The position numbers and the translations under genes were made by a program. From JBDRZD01 sp964623395 (GTDB taxonomy: Bacteria; Hydrothermota; Hydrothermia; Hydrothermales; Hydrothermaceae), in NCBI GenBank assembly GCA_964623395.1, contig CAZUSI010000068.1, positions 1 through 7,383 on the forward strand: 7,383 nucleotides of DNA. Reading direction: 5' to 3'. The notes under the pieces are model-generated. The model saw nothing but the letters and a program-made list of their open reading frames with translations, was not told where the DNA came from and did not search any database. Positions 1-5,692 of the stretch are shown piece by piece (the first letter of the stretch is position 1; every line of letters starts with the position of its first letter).

Positions 1-5
1 ATTTT

Positions 6-12
6 GGAGGAG
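6..12 (+). promoter_or_regulatory. Ribosome binding site of the ATPase A subunit gene
   Basis: GGAGGAG ends three bases before the ATG at 16 (five bases counted from the GGAGG core). It decides the start: a TTG at 4 is in frame, but it overlaps this Shine-Dalgarno sequence itself, so it is unlikely to be used. Confidence 0.8.
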
Positions 13-15
13 AAT

Positions 16-1770
16 ATGAAGCCGGTTATTTCAAGAATTTCTGGAGTTCTTGTTGTCGCAAAAGGAATGAGTGGAGCAAAAATGAATGAAATTGTAAGAG
101 TTGGAAAGGAAGGACTTGTTGGTGAAATAATTAGATTAAAGGGAGATTTAGCATATATTCAGGTATATGAAGATACATCAGGTCTTTTTGTTGGAGAACC
201 TGTTGAAAGGACTTATGAGCCTCTTCAAGTAGAACTTGGTCCAGGTCTTCTTTCAAATGCTTATGATGGTATTCAAAGACCACTTGATATTTTAAGATTT
301 AAAGCAGGTGATTTTGTTTCAAGGGGACTTTCAGCACCTGCAATTTCAAGAGAAAAGAAATGGCATTTTATTCCAAAGGTAAAGGAAAATGAGAAAGTTT
401 CAGGAGGAGAAATAATAGGTGAGGTTATGGAAACACATTCAATAATTCATAAAATAATGATACCACCAAATATTCCTGAAGGTAAAGTTAAATTTATAGC
501 AAAAGAGGGTGAATATAATGTAGATGAGATAATATGCGAACTTGATAATGGAAGCAAAATAAGTATGAGTCATAAATGGCCTGTAAGGAATCCAAGACCT
601 TATAAAAGGAAACTTGAACCAACAAGACCTCTTCCAACAGGTCAAAGGGTTCTTGACTTTTTCTTTCCTGTTGCTCTTGGAGGAAATGCTGCTCTTCCTG
701 GTGGATTTGGAACAGGTAAAACTGTTTTGGAACAAACACTTGCAAAGTATGCACTTGTTGAAATTGTTATTTATATAGGATGTGGTGAAAGGGGAAATGA
801 GATGGCTGATGTTTTAACTGAATTCCCTCATCTTGAAGATCCCTTTCATGGAGGTCCTTTAATGAATAGAACAATACTTGTTGTTAATACTTCAAATATG
901 CCTGTTGCTGCAAGAGAAGCATCAATATATGTGGGAATTACAATGGCTGAATATTATAGAGATATGGGATATAATGTATTACTTCTTGCTGATTCAACTT
1001 CAAGATGGGCAGAGGCATTAAGGGAAATTTCTTCAAGATTGGAAGAAATGCCGGGAGAAGAAGGGTTTCCACCTTATCTTGCTGCAAAACTTTCTCAATT
1101 TTATGAAAGGACAGGAAGGGTCATTTGTCTTGGAAAACCTGAAAGGGAAGGTTCTGTTACTGCAATTGGAGCAGTTTCTCCTCCTGGTGGTGATTTTTCA
1201 GAACCTGTTACTCAAAATACATTAAGGATAACAGGTGCATTATGGGCACTTGATACATCCCTTGCTTATAGAAGACATTATCCGGCAATAAATTGGCTAA
1301 GAAGTTATACCCTTTATTACGGACTTATGGAGGAATGGTATAAGAAAAATATTGGTGAGGACTTTCCAGAATTAAGAAGAAGGGCATCTGAAATATTACA
1401 AAAGGATGCTGAACTTCAAGAAATAGTTCAACTTGTTGGTCCTGATGCACTTGAAGAACCTGAAAGAATATTACTTGAAACAGGTAAAATTATAAGGGAA
1501 GGATTTTTATCACAAAGTGCCTTCCATGAAACTGATGCATCATGCCCTATTGAAAAGCAAAGGGAAATGATGAGAGTAATACTTACATTTTATGATACTG
1601 CAATGGAAGCTCTTAAAAAAGGTAAAACACTTGAAGAGATTTTAAATCCATATTTAATTGAAAAAATTATAAGGTTAAAGGAAATACCACCTATAGAATT
1701 TGAAAGGGAGAAAAATGAGATTTTAAAGGAAATAAGAAATTTGATAGAGTTTGAAGAAATTAAAAGATAA
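16..1770 (+). CDS. atpA: V/A-type ATP synthase catalytic subunit A
   Basis: Catalytic A subunit of the V/A-type rotary ATPase, which couples ATP hydrolysis or synthesis to H+ or Na+ movement across the cytoplasmic membrane. With the ATG at 16 the protein has 584 residues, normal for the family. Visible features are the N-terminal beta-barrel, the A-subunit-specific non-homologous insert (about residues 110-200), the P-loop GGFGTGKT (229-236, Lys235), GCGERGNEM with likely catalytic Glu258, and the ADSTSRWAEALREIS segment. The spacing Lys235 to Glu258 (23 residues) matches that of the Enterococcus enzyme. PGGDFSEP and the C-terminal helical domain follow. The F-type beta subunit lacks the insert, so it is excluded. 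No B or D subunit gene follows, which is unusual; other subunits may lie upstream of the window. The symbol ntpA is also used. Whether it pumps H+ or Na+ cannot be told from this subunit. Confidence 0.97.
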   Translation: MKPVISRISGVLVVAKGMSGAKMNEIVRVGKEGLVGEIIRLKGDLAYIQVYEDTSGLFVGEPVERTYEPLQVELGPGLLSNAYDGIQRPLDILRFKAGDFVSRGLSAPAISREKKWHFIPKVKENEKVSGGEIIGEVMETHSIIHKIMIPPNIPEGKVKFIAKEGEYNVDEIICELDNGSKISMSHKWPVRNPRPYKRKLEPTRPLPTGQRVLDFFFPVALGGNAALPGGFGTGKTVLEQTLAKYALVEIVIYIGCGERGNEMADVLTEFPHLEDPFHGGPLMNRTILVVNTSNMPVAAREASIYVGITMAEYYRDMGYNVLLLADSTSRWAEALREISSRLEEMPGEEGFPPYLAAKLSQFYERTGRVICLGKPEREGSVTAIGAVSPPGGDFSEPVTQNTLRITGALWALDTSLAYRRHYPAINWLRSYTLYYGLMEEWYKKNIGEDFPELRRRASEILQKDAELQEIVQLVGPDALEEPERILLETGKIIREGFLSQSAFHETDASCPIEKQREMMRVILTFYDTAMEALKKGKTLEEILNPYLIEKIIRLKEIPPIEFEREKNEILKEIRNLIEFEEIKR

Positions 1771-2398
1771 ATTTTTTGAAATTTTTATTTCTTTCCTTCC
1801 TTTAATTTATTATTTTTATTCAAAAACTTTAAGAATAAGGTTTTTTGGGAATAAAAATTATTTTCCTGATAAAATTAGAAAAAGTGAAAACTCAATATTT
1901 TGTTTTTGGCATTCCCAAATATTTCCACTCATATTTACCCATAGGAATAAAAAAATAGGTGTTCTTGTTTCAAGGCATAGGGATGGGGAAATTATTTCAA
2001 AAATTTTGAAAACATTTAAATTTAATGTTGCAAGGGGTTCTTTTCAAAAAAAAGGTGAAATTGGTTTTTTAACATTAAGGAAATTTTTGAAAAAAGGATT
2101 AAATGTTGCAATAACTCCTGATGGTCCAAGAGGACCAAGATGGGTATTTAAAGAAGGGGCAATTTTTTTATCAAAGGAAACAAATAAAAAAATTGTCCTT
2201 GTTGGAACAGGGTATTCAAAATTTATAGAATTTAAAAGCTGGGATAAATTTAAGTTGCCACTTCCTTTTTCAAAGGTATCAATTTATATTTCAAAACCCT
2301 TTAATCCTGAAAATATAGATTTTTCAGAAAAATTAACTTATTATACCCTTTTAGCCTTTGAAATTATTAAAAATCCAAAAATTAAAATAAAGGGATAA
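1751..2398 (+). CDS. DUF374 lysophospholipid acyltransferase-like protein
   Basis: A 215-residue member of the DUF374 branch of the lysophospholipid acyltransferase (LPLAT) superfamily, probably membrane-associated and acting in lipid or lipid A-like acylation; the substrate is unknown. Family signatures are FWHSQ (52-56), SRHRDGE (74-80), RGS (95-97), TPDGPRGPR (122-130) and FKSWDKF (161-167). A hydrophobic stretch near residues 8-24 could be a membrane anchor. The start is TTG at 1751: the frame is closed by TAG at 1745, making this the first possible start. It lies inside the end of the ATPase A gene (20-base overlap), and no good Shine-Dalgarno sequence precedes it, so translation is probably coupled to that gene. 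The last 58 bases are antisense to the 3' end of comEC. The family call is firm; the biochemical role is inferred from the superfamily. Confidence 0.9.
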   Translation: MKKLKDKFFEIFISFLPLIYYFYSKTLRIRFFGNKNYFPDKIRKSENSIFCFWHSQIFPLIFTHRNKKIGVLVSRHRDGEIISKILKTFKFNVARGSFQKKGEIGFLTLRKFLKKGLNVAITPDGPRGPRWVFKEGAIFLSKETNKKIVLVGTGYSKFIEFKSWDKFKLPLPFSKVSIYISKPFNPENIDFSEKLTYYTLLAFEIIKNPKIKIKG

Positions 2399-3306
2399 AA
2401 TAAAAAAATTAAAGGAGAAACATTTTTGAAATAAAAGCAGGAAAAGGGTAAATTTGATAAAATTTCATTAATTTTAAAAAGAAGGTCCTTTGAAAGAAGA
2501 TAAAATCCTTTAAATCCTTCACTTAAAAAATTTATTGGATTAAATATTAAAAATAGTAAGGAAGAGAAAATAATAAGGGTTAAAATCGGGGTTAGAATTA
2601 AATTTGAAATTACTGAAATTGTTGAAAGGTATTTGAAATTGTAAAGAACATAGGGTAAAACAAATATTTGTGCTGAAAAGGAAACAATAAGAGGAGAAAT
2701 TATGCATTTGTTTAAAATTTCAAATTTTGTTTTTATTAAATTGAAAATTGGATTATATAAAAATAGTATTCCAAATGTTGCAAGATATGAAAGTAAAAAT
2801 CCATGGTCAAATGCCCATGAAGGATTTATTATTAGGGATAAAAAACCTGAAAAACCAAGTGTATTTAAGGGAAAAACTTTTCTTTCTAAAAGTTGCATAA
2901 AACCAAATGTTAAAATCATTATGTTTGCTCTTAAAATTGATGGTCTTAAAGGTAAAAATGTTGTATAAATTAAAAGAGAAATGCAGGATAAAAAGTTTGA
3001 AATTTTATAATTTATTCTTAAAATTCTAAAAAATGTGAAAAAGAAAAGAAAAATTATTCCCATATGAAGTCCTGAAATTGCAAAAAAATGAATTGTTCCT
3101 GTTCTTTTAAAATTTTCAATTAAATTTTTTGATAAATTGCTTTTATCACCAATTATTATTGCTTTTAAAAATTCAGCATCACTTTTATTAAAATTTTCTT
3201 CAATTATATCTTTAAAATAATTGTGAAGGTCTTTATTTATTATCAAAAAATTTTTTGAAATTTTAAAATCATCTGAAAAATAGAAAAAGCCCAAAAGGAA
3301 AATCAA
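2341..3306 (-). CDS. comEC: ComEC/Rec2-family DNA uptake channel, short form
   Basis: Polytopic membrane protein of the ComEC/Rec2 competence family, which forms the inner-membrane channel for single-stranded DNA in natural transformation. From the TTG at 3306 it has 321 residues. Hallmarks are FKRTGTIHFFAISGLHMGI (AISGLH at 76-81), PLRPSILRA (119-127), DPLNAL-like FPLNTL (145-150), GFLLSYLAT (169-177) and a SFSAQIFVLPYVLYNF helix near 209-224, followed by further hydrophobic helices. It has neither a C-terminal metallo-beta-lactamase domain nor an obvious N-terminal DUF4131/OB region, so it is a compact form. The open frame continues upstream to a stop at 3454-3456 with typical N-terminal membrane-helix sequence. 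TTG 3306 has no convincing Shine-Dalgarno and is only the first standard start. It is the last gene of the yebC-ruvC-ruvA-roadblock cluster. Its role in actual competence is inferred. Confidence 0.88.
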   Translation of the reverse strand: MIFLLGFFYFSDDFKISKNFLIINKDLHNYFKDIIEENFNKSDAEFLKAIIIGDKSNLSKNLIENFKRTGTIHFFAISGLHMGIIFLFFFTFFRILRINYKISNFLSCISLLIYTTFLPLRPSILRANIMILTFGFMQLLERKVFPLNTLGFSGFLSLIINPSWAFDHGFLLSYLATFGILFLYNPIFNLIKTKFEILNKCIISPLIVSFSAQIFVLPYVLYNFKYLSTISVISNLILTPILTLIIFSSLLFLIFNPINFLSEGFKGFYLLSKDLLFKINEILSNLPFSCFYFKNVSPLIFLFYPFILIFGFLIISKAKRV

Positions 3307-3453
3307 TATCCAGAAAAAATTTTCTTTTAAGATAAAGAAAAAAATTAAAATTAAGAGAATTAAGAAAAATAAAGGAAAATTTAATTTTTTAAATAAAATA
3401 CCACAAAAAAATAAAAGGAAGCAAATTAAGGAATTGTATTTTCTTATTTTATT
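3307..3453 (-). other. Coding-like upstream extension of comEC without a standard start
   Basis: This stretch is open in the comEC frame for 49 codons and contains no ATG, GTG or TTG. It translates to a short basic start (IRKYNS) followed by two strongly hydrophobic segments (LICFLLFFCGILF and FPLFFLILLILIFFF), then KENFFW and straight into the comEC protein. That is the expected layout of a ComEC N-terminus. An ATA at 3445-3447, one base after the roadblock stop codon, sits exactly where a start would be expected. A non-AUG start, a point mutation or a sequence error could explain it. Confidence 0.65.
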
Positions 3454-3811
3454 CTAATACTTTCTTTAAATCCTCTGATGCTTTTTTTGCCTGAATTCTT
3501 GCAAGGCCAAGATTTTTAACATCTCCTCGTATTGCAATTGCAAGAAAGGCATCCTTATTTATTTTCCTTATTAAAACAAGAAATTTATTTGTTGAAAAGA
3601 ACATTTCTTCAAAATCTCCCCCATCAATACTTTCAATTGCCTTTAATCCATATCCAACAATGTTTGCAAATTCTGCATCTGCAACAGCAGGATCAAAAGG
3701 GACTTCTTTTATTGCCTGTGATAATGCAATTCCATCCATTCCAACACATGAAACATATGTTGCTCCACTTATTTTATTCAGTGTTTCTTCAAGTATTTCT
3801 TGTAGATCCAT
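3449..3811 (-). CDS. Roadblock/LC7 domain protein
   Basis: A 120-residue single-domain protein of the Roadblock/LC7 (MglB-like) fold. Such proteins are small dimeric scaffolds that often act with small Ras-like GTPases, as MglB does with MglA. Family-like features are the N-terminal helix (MDLQEILEETLNKISGA), a hydrophobic strand with YVSCVGMDGIALSQ, the helix AEFANIVGYGLKAIES, FEEMFFSTNKFLVLIRKI and the C-terminal helix after AIRGDVKNLGLAR. No signal peptide or membrane segment is seen. The ATG at 3811 is preceded by GGAGGT, the strongest ribosome site in this operon, and codon use is less A/T-extreme than in its neighbours, suggesting higher expression. It lies 50 bases after ruvA, where ruvB is often found, and just before comEC. 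No partner GTPase gene is in the window, so the cellular role is unknown. Confidence 0.85.
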   Translation of the reverse strand: MDLQEILEETLNKISGATYVSCVGMDGIALSQAIKEVPFDPAVADAEFANIVGYGLKAIESIDGGDFEEMFFSTNKFLVLIRKINKDAFLAIAIRGDVKNLGLARIQAKKASEDLKKVLE

Positions 3812-3814
3812 TTT

Positions 3815-3820
3815 ACCTCC
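3815..3820 (-). promoter_or_regulatory. Ribosome binding site of the roadblock gene
   Basis: On the minus strand GGAGGT is followed by AAA and the ATG at 3811. This is a full-strength Shine-Dalgarno sequence, in contrast with the weak or absent ones before ruvC, ruvA and comEC, so this gene is probably translated independently and more strongly. Confidence 0.8.
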
Positions 3821-3861
3821 TTAATTATACAAAGAATTATAAATTAAAAAACAACAAAAAA

Positions 3862-4437
3862 TCAAATTTCCCTTTTAAAAATTTCCATTAAAAGGTCTTC
3901 AAGTTTTTCAAATTTTTTATTTTTTAAAGTATCTGAAATTATTTTTTCTGCTTCACTTCTTTTTAATCCAAGATTTATTAAAACCTTTAATGCCTCCCTT
4001 TCCAGCTCACTTTCAAACCTTTTAAAAGATGGTATTTTTTCCTTCAATTCAAATATTATTCTGCTTGCCCTAACTTTTCCAACACTTTTTATTTTTGACA
4101 ATTTTTTAACATCTTCATTCTCAACTATTTCAGAAATCTCATGAGCACTATAATTTGATAGTATTTGAAGACCTGTTCTTGGACCAATTCCTGGAACAGA
4201 AACTATTTTTTCAAACAAATCTTTTTCTTCTTTTTTTTCAAATCCAAAAAGTGAATATTCATTTTCTTTAAAATAATTAAAAATGAAAAGTTCTATTTTG
4301 TCTCCTTCTTTATATTTTTCATAAATTTTTAAGGGAACAAAAATTTCATAAGTGATGCTATCTTCTCCAAAATTTACTTCTAATCCAATTTTAAGGGGTT
4401 CTCTATAAATTATTTTTCCTTTTATTTTAAAAAACAT
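3862..4437 (-). CDS. ruvA: Holliday junction DNA helicase subunit RuvA
   Basis: RuvA binds four-way DNA junctions as a tetramer and loads the RuvB motor for branch migration in recombinational repair. The 191-residue protein is slightly shorter than the E. coli one (203). An N-terminal OB fold (about 1-64) ends in YSLFGF. Two helix-hairpin-helix motifs follow: VPGIGPRTGLQIL (81-93) and IKSVGKVRASRIIFELKEKI (116-135). The C-terminal RuvB-binding domain III (about 145-190) contains EREALKVLINLGLKRSEAEKII. At the acidic pin (Glu55-Asp56 in E. coli) I read Glu58-Asn59-Glu60, so one acidic residue is changed or shifted. The ATG at 4437 lies within the end of ruvC (11-base overlap) with only a weak A-rich leader, implying translational coupling. 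ruvB is not downstream; a roadblock gene is. Confidence 0.95.
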   Translation of the reverse strand: MFFKIKGKIIYREPLKIGLEVNFGEDSITYEIFVPLKIYEKYKEGDKIELFIFNYFKENEYSLFGFEKKEEKDLFEKIVSVPGIGPRTGLQILSNYSAHEISEIVENEDVKKLSKIKSVGKVRASRIIFELKEKIPSFKRFESELEREALKVLINLGLKRSEAEKIISDTLKNKKFEKLEDLLMEIFKREI

Positions 4438-4873
4438 CTTTTTTTAGAAAAAGACCTGCAATTGCACATGCAAGTGCATCAGATTCATGCTCTGAAATAT
4501 TTTCTTTTATTTTTAAAAAACTTTTTACCATAAATTTTACCTGCTCCTTTTTTGCCCTTCCATTTCCTGTTAAAATCCTTTTTATTTTTGAACTTTGCAA
4601 ATTTATAACTTTTATCCCTTTTGATTCAAAAAAATAAATAAGAGCACCTCTTATTTCACCAAGTTTTAATGACATTCTTGGATTTTTATAAAAAAAGACA
4701 TCTTCAAGAAAAACAAAATCAATTTTATTTTTGTTTATTATTTTTTTAATTTTTTTTATCTGTTCTAAAAAATTTTTTCCTTTTATAATTCCCCTTAAAA
4801 TTAAATTTCTATTTTCATCTATTATCCCAAAACCCGTTTCCTTTAAACCTGGATCAATTCCAAGAATTTTCAA
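4427..4873 (-). CDS. ruvC: Crossover junction endodeoxyribonuclease RuvC
   Basis: RuvC cuts Holliday junctions symmetrically as a metal-dependent dimer. The protein has 148 residues, compact against about 173 in E. coli. It has the RNase H-like fold start MKILGIDPGL (Asp7), LEDVFFYKN (Glu57), the conserved GNGRAKKEQV (103-112) and SEHESDALACAIA with His129 and Asp132. These correspond to E. coli Asp7, Glu66, Asp138 and Asp141. His at the third position is also found in Thermus thermophilus RuvC, so the enzyme should be active. The start is TTG at 4873, which shares bases with the yebC stop (TTGA). No Shine-Dalgarno is seen, so reinitiation after yebC is likely. Starting here puts IDPG at the canonical distance from the N-terminus. 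Confidence 0.95.
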   Translation of the reverse strand: MKILGIDPGLKETGFGIIDENRNLILRGIIKGKNFLEQIKKIKKIINKNKIDFVFLEDVFFYKNPRMSLKLGEIRGALIYFFESKGIKVINLQSSKIKRILTGNGRAKKEQVKFMVKSFLKIKENISEHESDALACAIAGLFLKKDVF

Positions 4874-5622
4874 ATTGTTTTTGTTAATGCTTCAAACTCT
4901 TTTTCTTCTATTTCAAAATTTGAATATGTTCTTTGAACATCATCATGTTCTTCAAGTGTTTGAAGCAATTTTAAAAGGGCTTCTGCCTTTTTACCTTCTA
5001 TTTTTACAGTTAAATTTGGTATCTTCATTATATCACCTTCAACCTGTAATCCCCTTTCAGTTAATATCTTTTTTAAATTATAAAAGTTTTCAGGATTACA
5101 GGTTATCTCATAAGAATCGCCTTCTGTCTTTATATCCTCTGCACCAGCTTCTATTGTAATATCAAACAATTCTTCTTCATTTATACTTTCCTTCGGTACA
5201 CGTAATATTCCTTTATCTTTAAATTGCCATGAAACACATCCTGTTGTTCCAAGATTTCCACCATATTTTGAAAATATATGCCTTATCTCATTTGTTGTTC
5301 TGTTTTTATTATCAGTTGTTGCTTCAACAATTATTGCAACCCCACCAGGTCCATATCCTTCATATATTACTTCTTCATATTTAACACCTTCAAGTTCCCC
5401 TGTTCCTTTTTTAATTGCTCTTTCAATATTTTCCCATGGCATATTGTATGATTTTGCTCTTTCAACTGCAAGCCTTAACCTCGGATTAAAATCAATTTCA
5501 CCTCCACCAAGTCTTGCTGCAACAGTTATTTCCCTTATAATTTTGTTAAAAATTTTTCCCCTTTCCTTATCAACCTTTTCTTTCTTATGTTTTATCTGAG
5601 CCCATTTTGAATGTCCCGCCAT
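4870..5622 (-). CDS. yebC: YebC/PmpR family DNA-binding regulator or translation factor
   Basis: A 250-residue full-length YebC (TACO1) family protein; E. coli YebC has 246 residues. The signature N-terminus MAGHSKWAQIKHKKEKVDKE is followed by GKIFNKIIREI, the NMPWENIERAIKKGTGE segment, YEGYGPGGVAIIVEATTDNKNRT, and GNLGTTGCVSWQFKDKG. Two alpha/beta domains follow (about 150-240). Family members have been described as transcriptional regulators (PmpR) and, more recently, as translation factors that help ribosomes on difficult sequences; which applies here cannot be told. The start ATG at 5622 has a good ribosome site, and a promoter lies upstream at 5647-5676. It is the first gene of the minus-strand cluster and overlaps ruvC by four bases, matching the widely conserved yebC-ruvC-ruvA order. 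Confidence 0.96.
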   Translation of the reverse strand: MAGHSKWAQIKHKKEKVDKERGKIFNKIIREITVAARLGGGEIDFNPRLRLAVERAKSYNMPWENIERAIKKGTGELEGVKYEEVIYEGYGPGGVAIIVEATTDNKNRTTNEIRHIFSKYGGNLGTTGCVSWQFKDKGILRVPKESINEEELFDITIEAGAEDIKTEGDSYEITCNPENFYNLKKILTERGLQVEGDIMKIPNLTVKIEGKKAEALLKLLQTLEEHDDVQRTYSNFEIEEKEFEALTKTI

Positions 5623-5626
5623 TTTT

Positions 5627-5634
5627 CACCCCTC
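5627..5634 (-). promoter_or_regulatory. Ribosome binding site of yebC
   Basis: On the minus strand GAGGGGTG is followed by four A and the ATG at 5622. It pairs well, though not perfectly, with the 16S rRNA tail and confirms the yebC start. Confidence 0.7.
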
Positions 5635-5646
5635 TTAATTTTTTAT

Positions 5647-5676
5647 ATTATATTGAAAAAAATCTGTATAATTCAA
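5647..5676 (-). promoter_or_regulatory. Housekeeping-type promoter for yebC-ruvC-ruvA-roadblock-comEC
   Basis: On the minus strand a -35 box TTGAAT (5671-5676) and a perfect -10 box TATAAT (5647-5652) are separated by 18 bases. The transcript would start near 5640, leaving about 18 bases of leader that contain the yebC ribosome site. The -35 box overlaps the plus-strand -10 box of speE by two bases. In such AT-rich DNA chance matches occur, but the position is right. Confidence 0.65.
5667..5672 (+). promoter_or_regulatory. -10 box of the speE-speB promoter
   Basis: A perfect TATAAT lies 20 bases before the speE ATG. No clear -35 box is present at 16-18 bases upstream (about 5643-5650 is just A/T). 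TTGAAA at 5653 is far too close to serve. The expected transcript start is near 5679, giving a leader of about 14 bases without a Shine-Dalgarno sequence. Confidence 0.5.
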
Positions 5677-5692
5677 TTAAAATTATTTTCTT

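Noticed and set aside
4..15. TTG at 4 as start of the ATPase A subunit
   Set aside because: It overlaps the Shine-Dalgarno sequence that serves the ATG at 16, and the family N-terminus fits the ATG.
439..754. Two open frames on the minus strand within the ATPase A gene
   Set aside because: They are antisense shadows of a highly conserved gene, give low-complexity protein and have no ribosome site.
2702..2968. Plus-strand open frame of 88 codons opposite comEC
   Set aside because: Antisense to the conserved ComEC core, with no recognisable domain.
3824..3829. Minus-strand TATAAT just before the roadblock gene as a separate promoter
   Set aside because: Transcription from it would begin inside the ribosome site (3815-3820), and the best -35 (TTGTTT) needs a 19-base spacer. 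It could be real only for a leaderless message, so it was not called.
3532..3891. Plus-strand open frame opposite the roadblock gene and ruvA end
   Set aside because: Antisense shadow, rich in Leu, Gln and His from reading the complement of a real gene.
4731..5159. Plus-strand open frame opposite ruvC and yebC
   Set aside because: Antisense to two conserved genes; no domain and no ribosome site.
5653..5658. TTGAAA as -35 box for speE
   Set aside because: Only eight bases separate it from the TATAAT at 5667, far less than the required 16-18.
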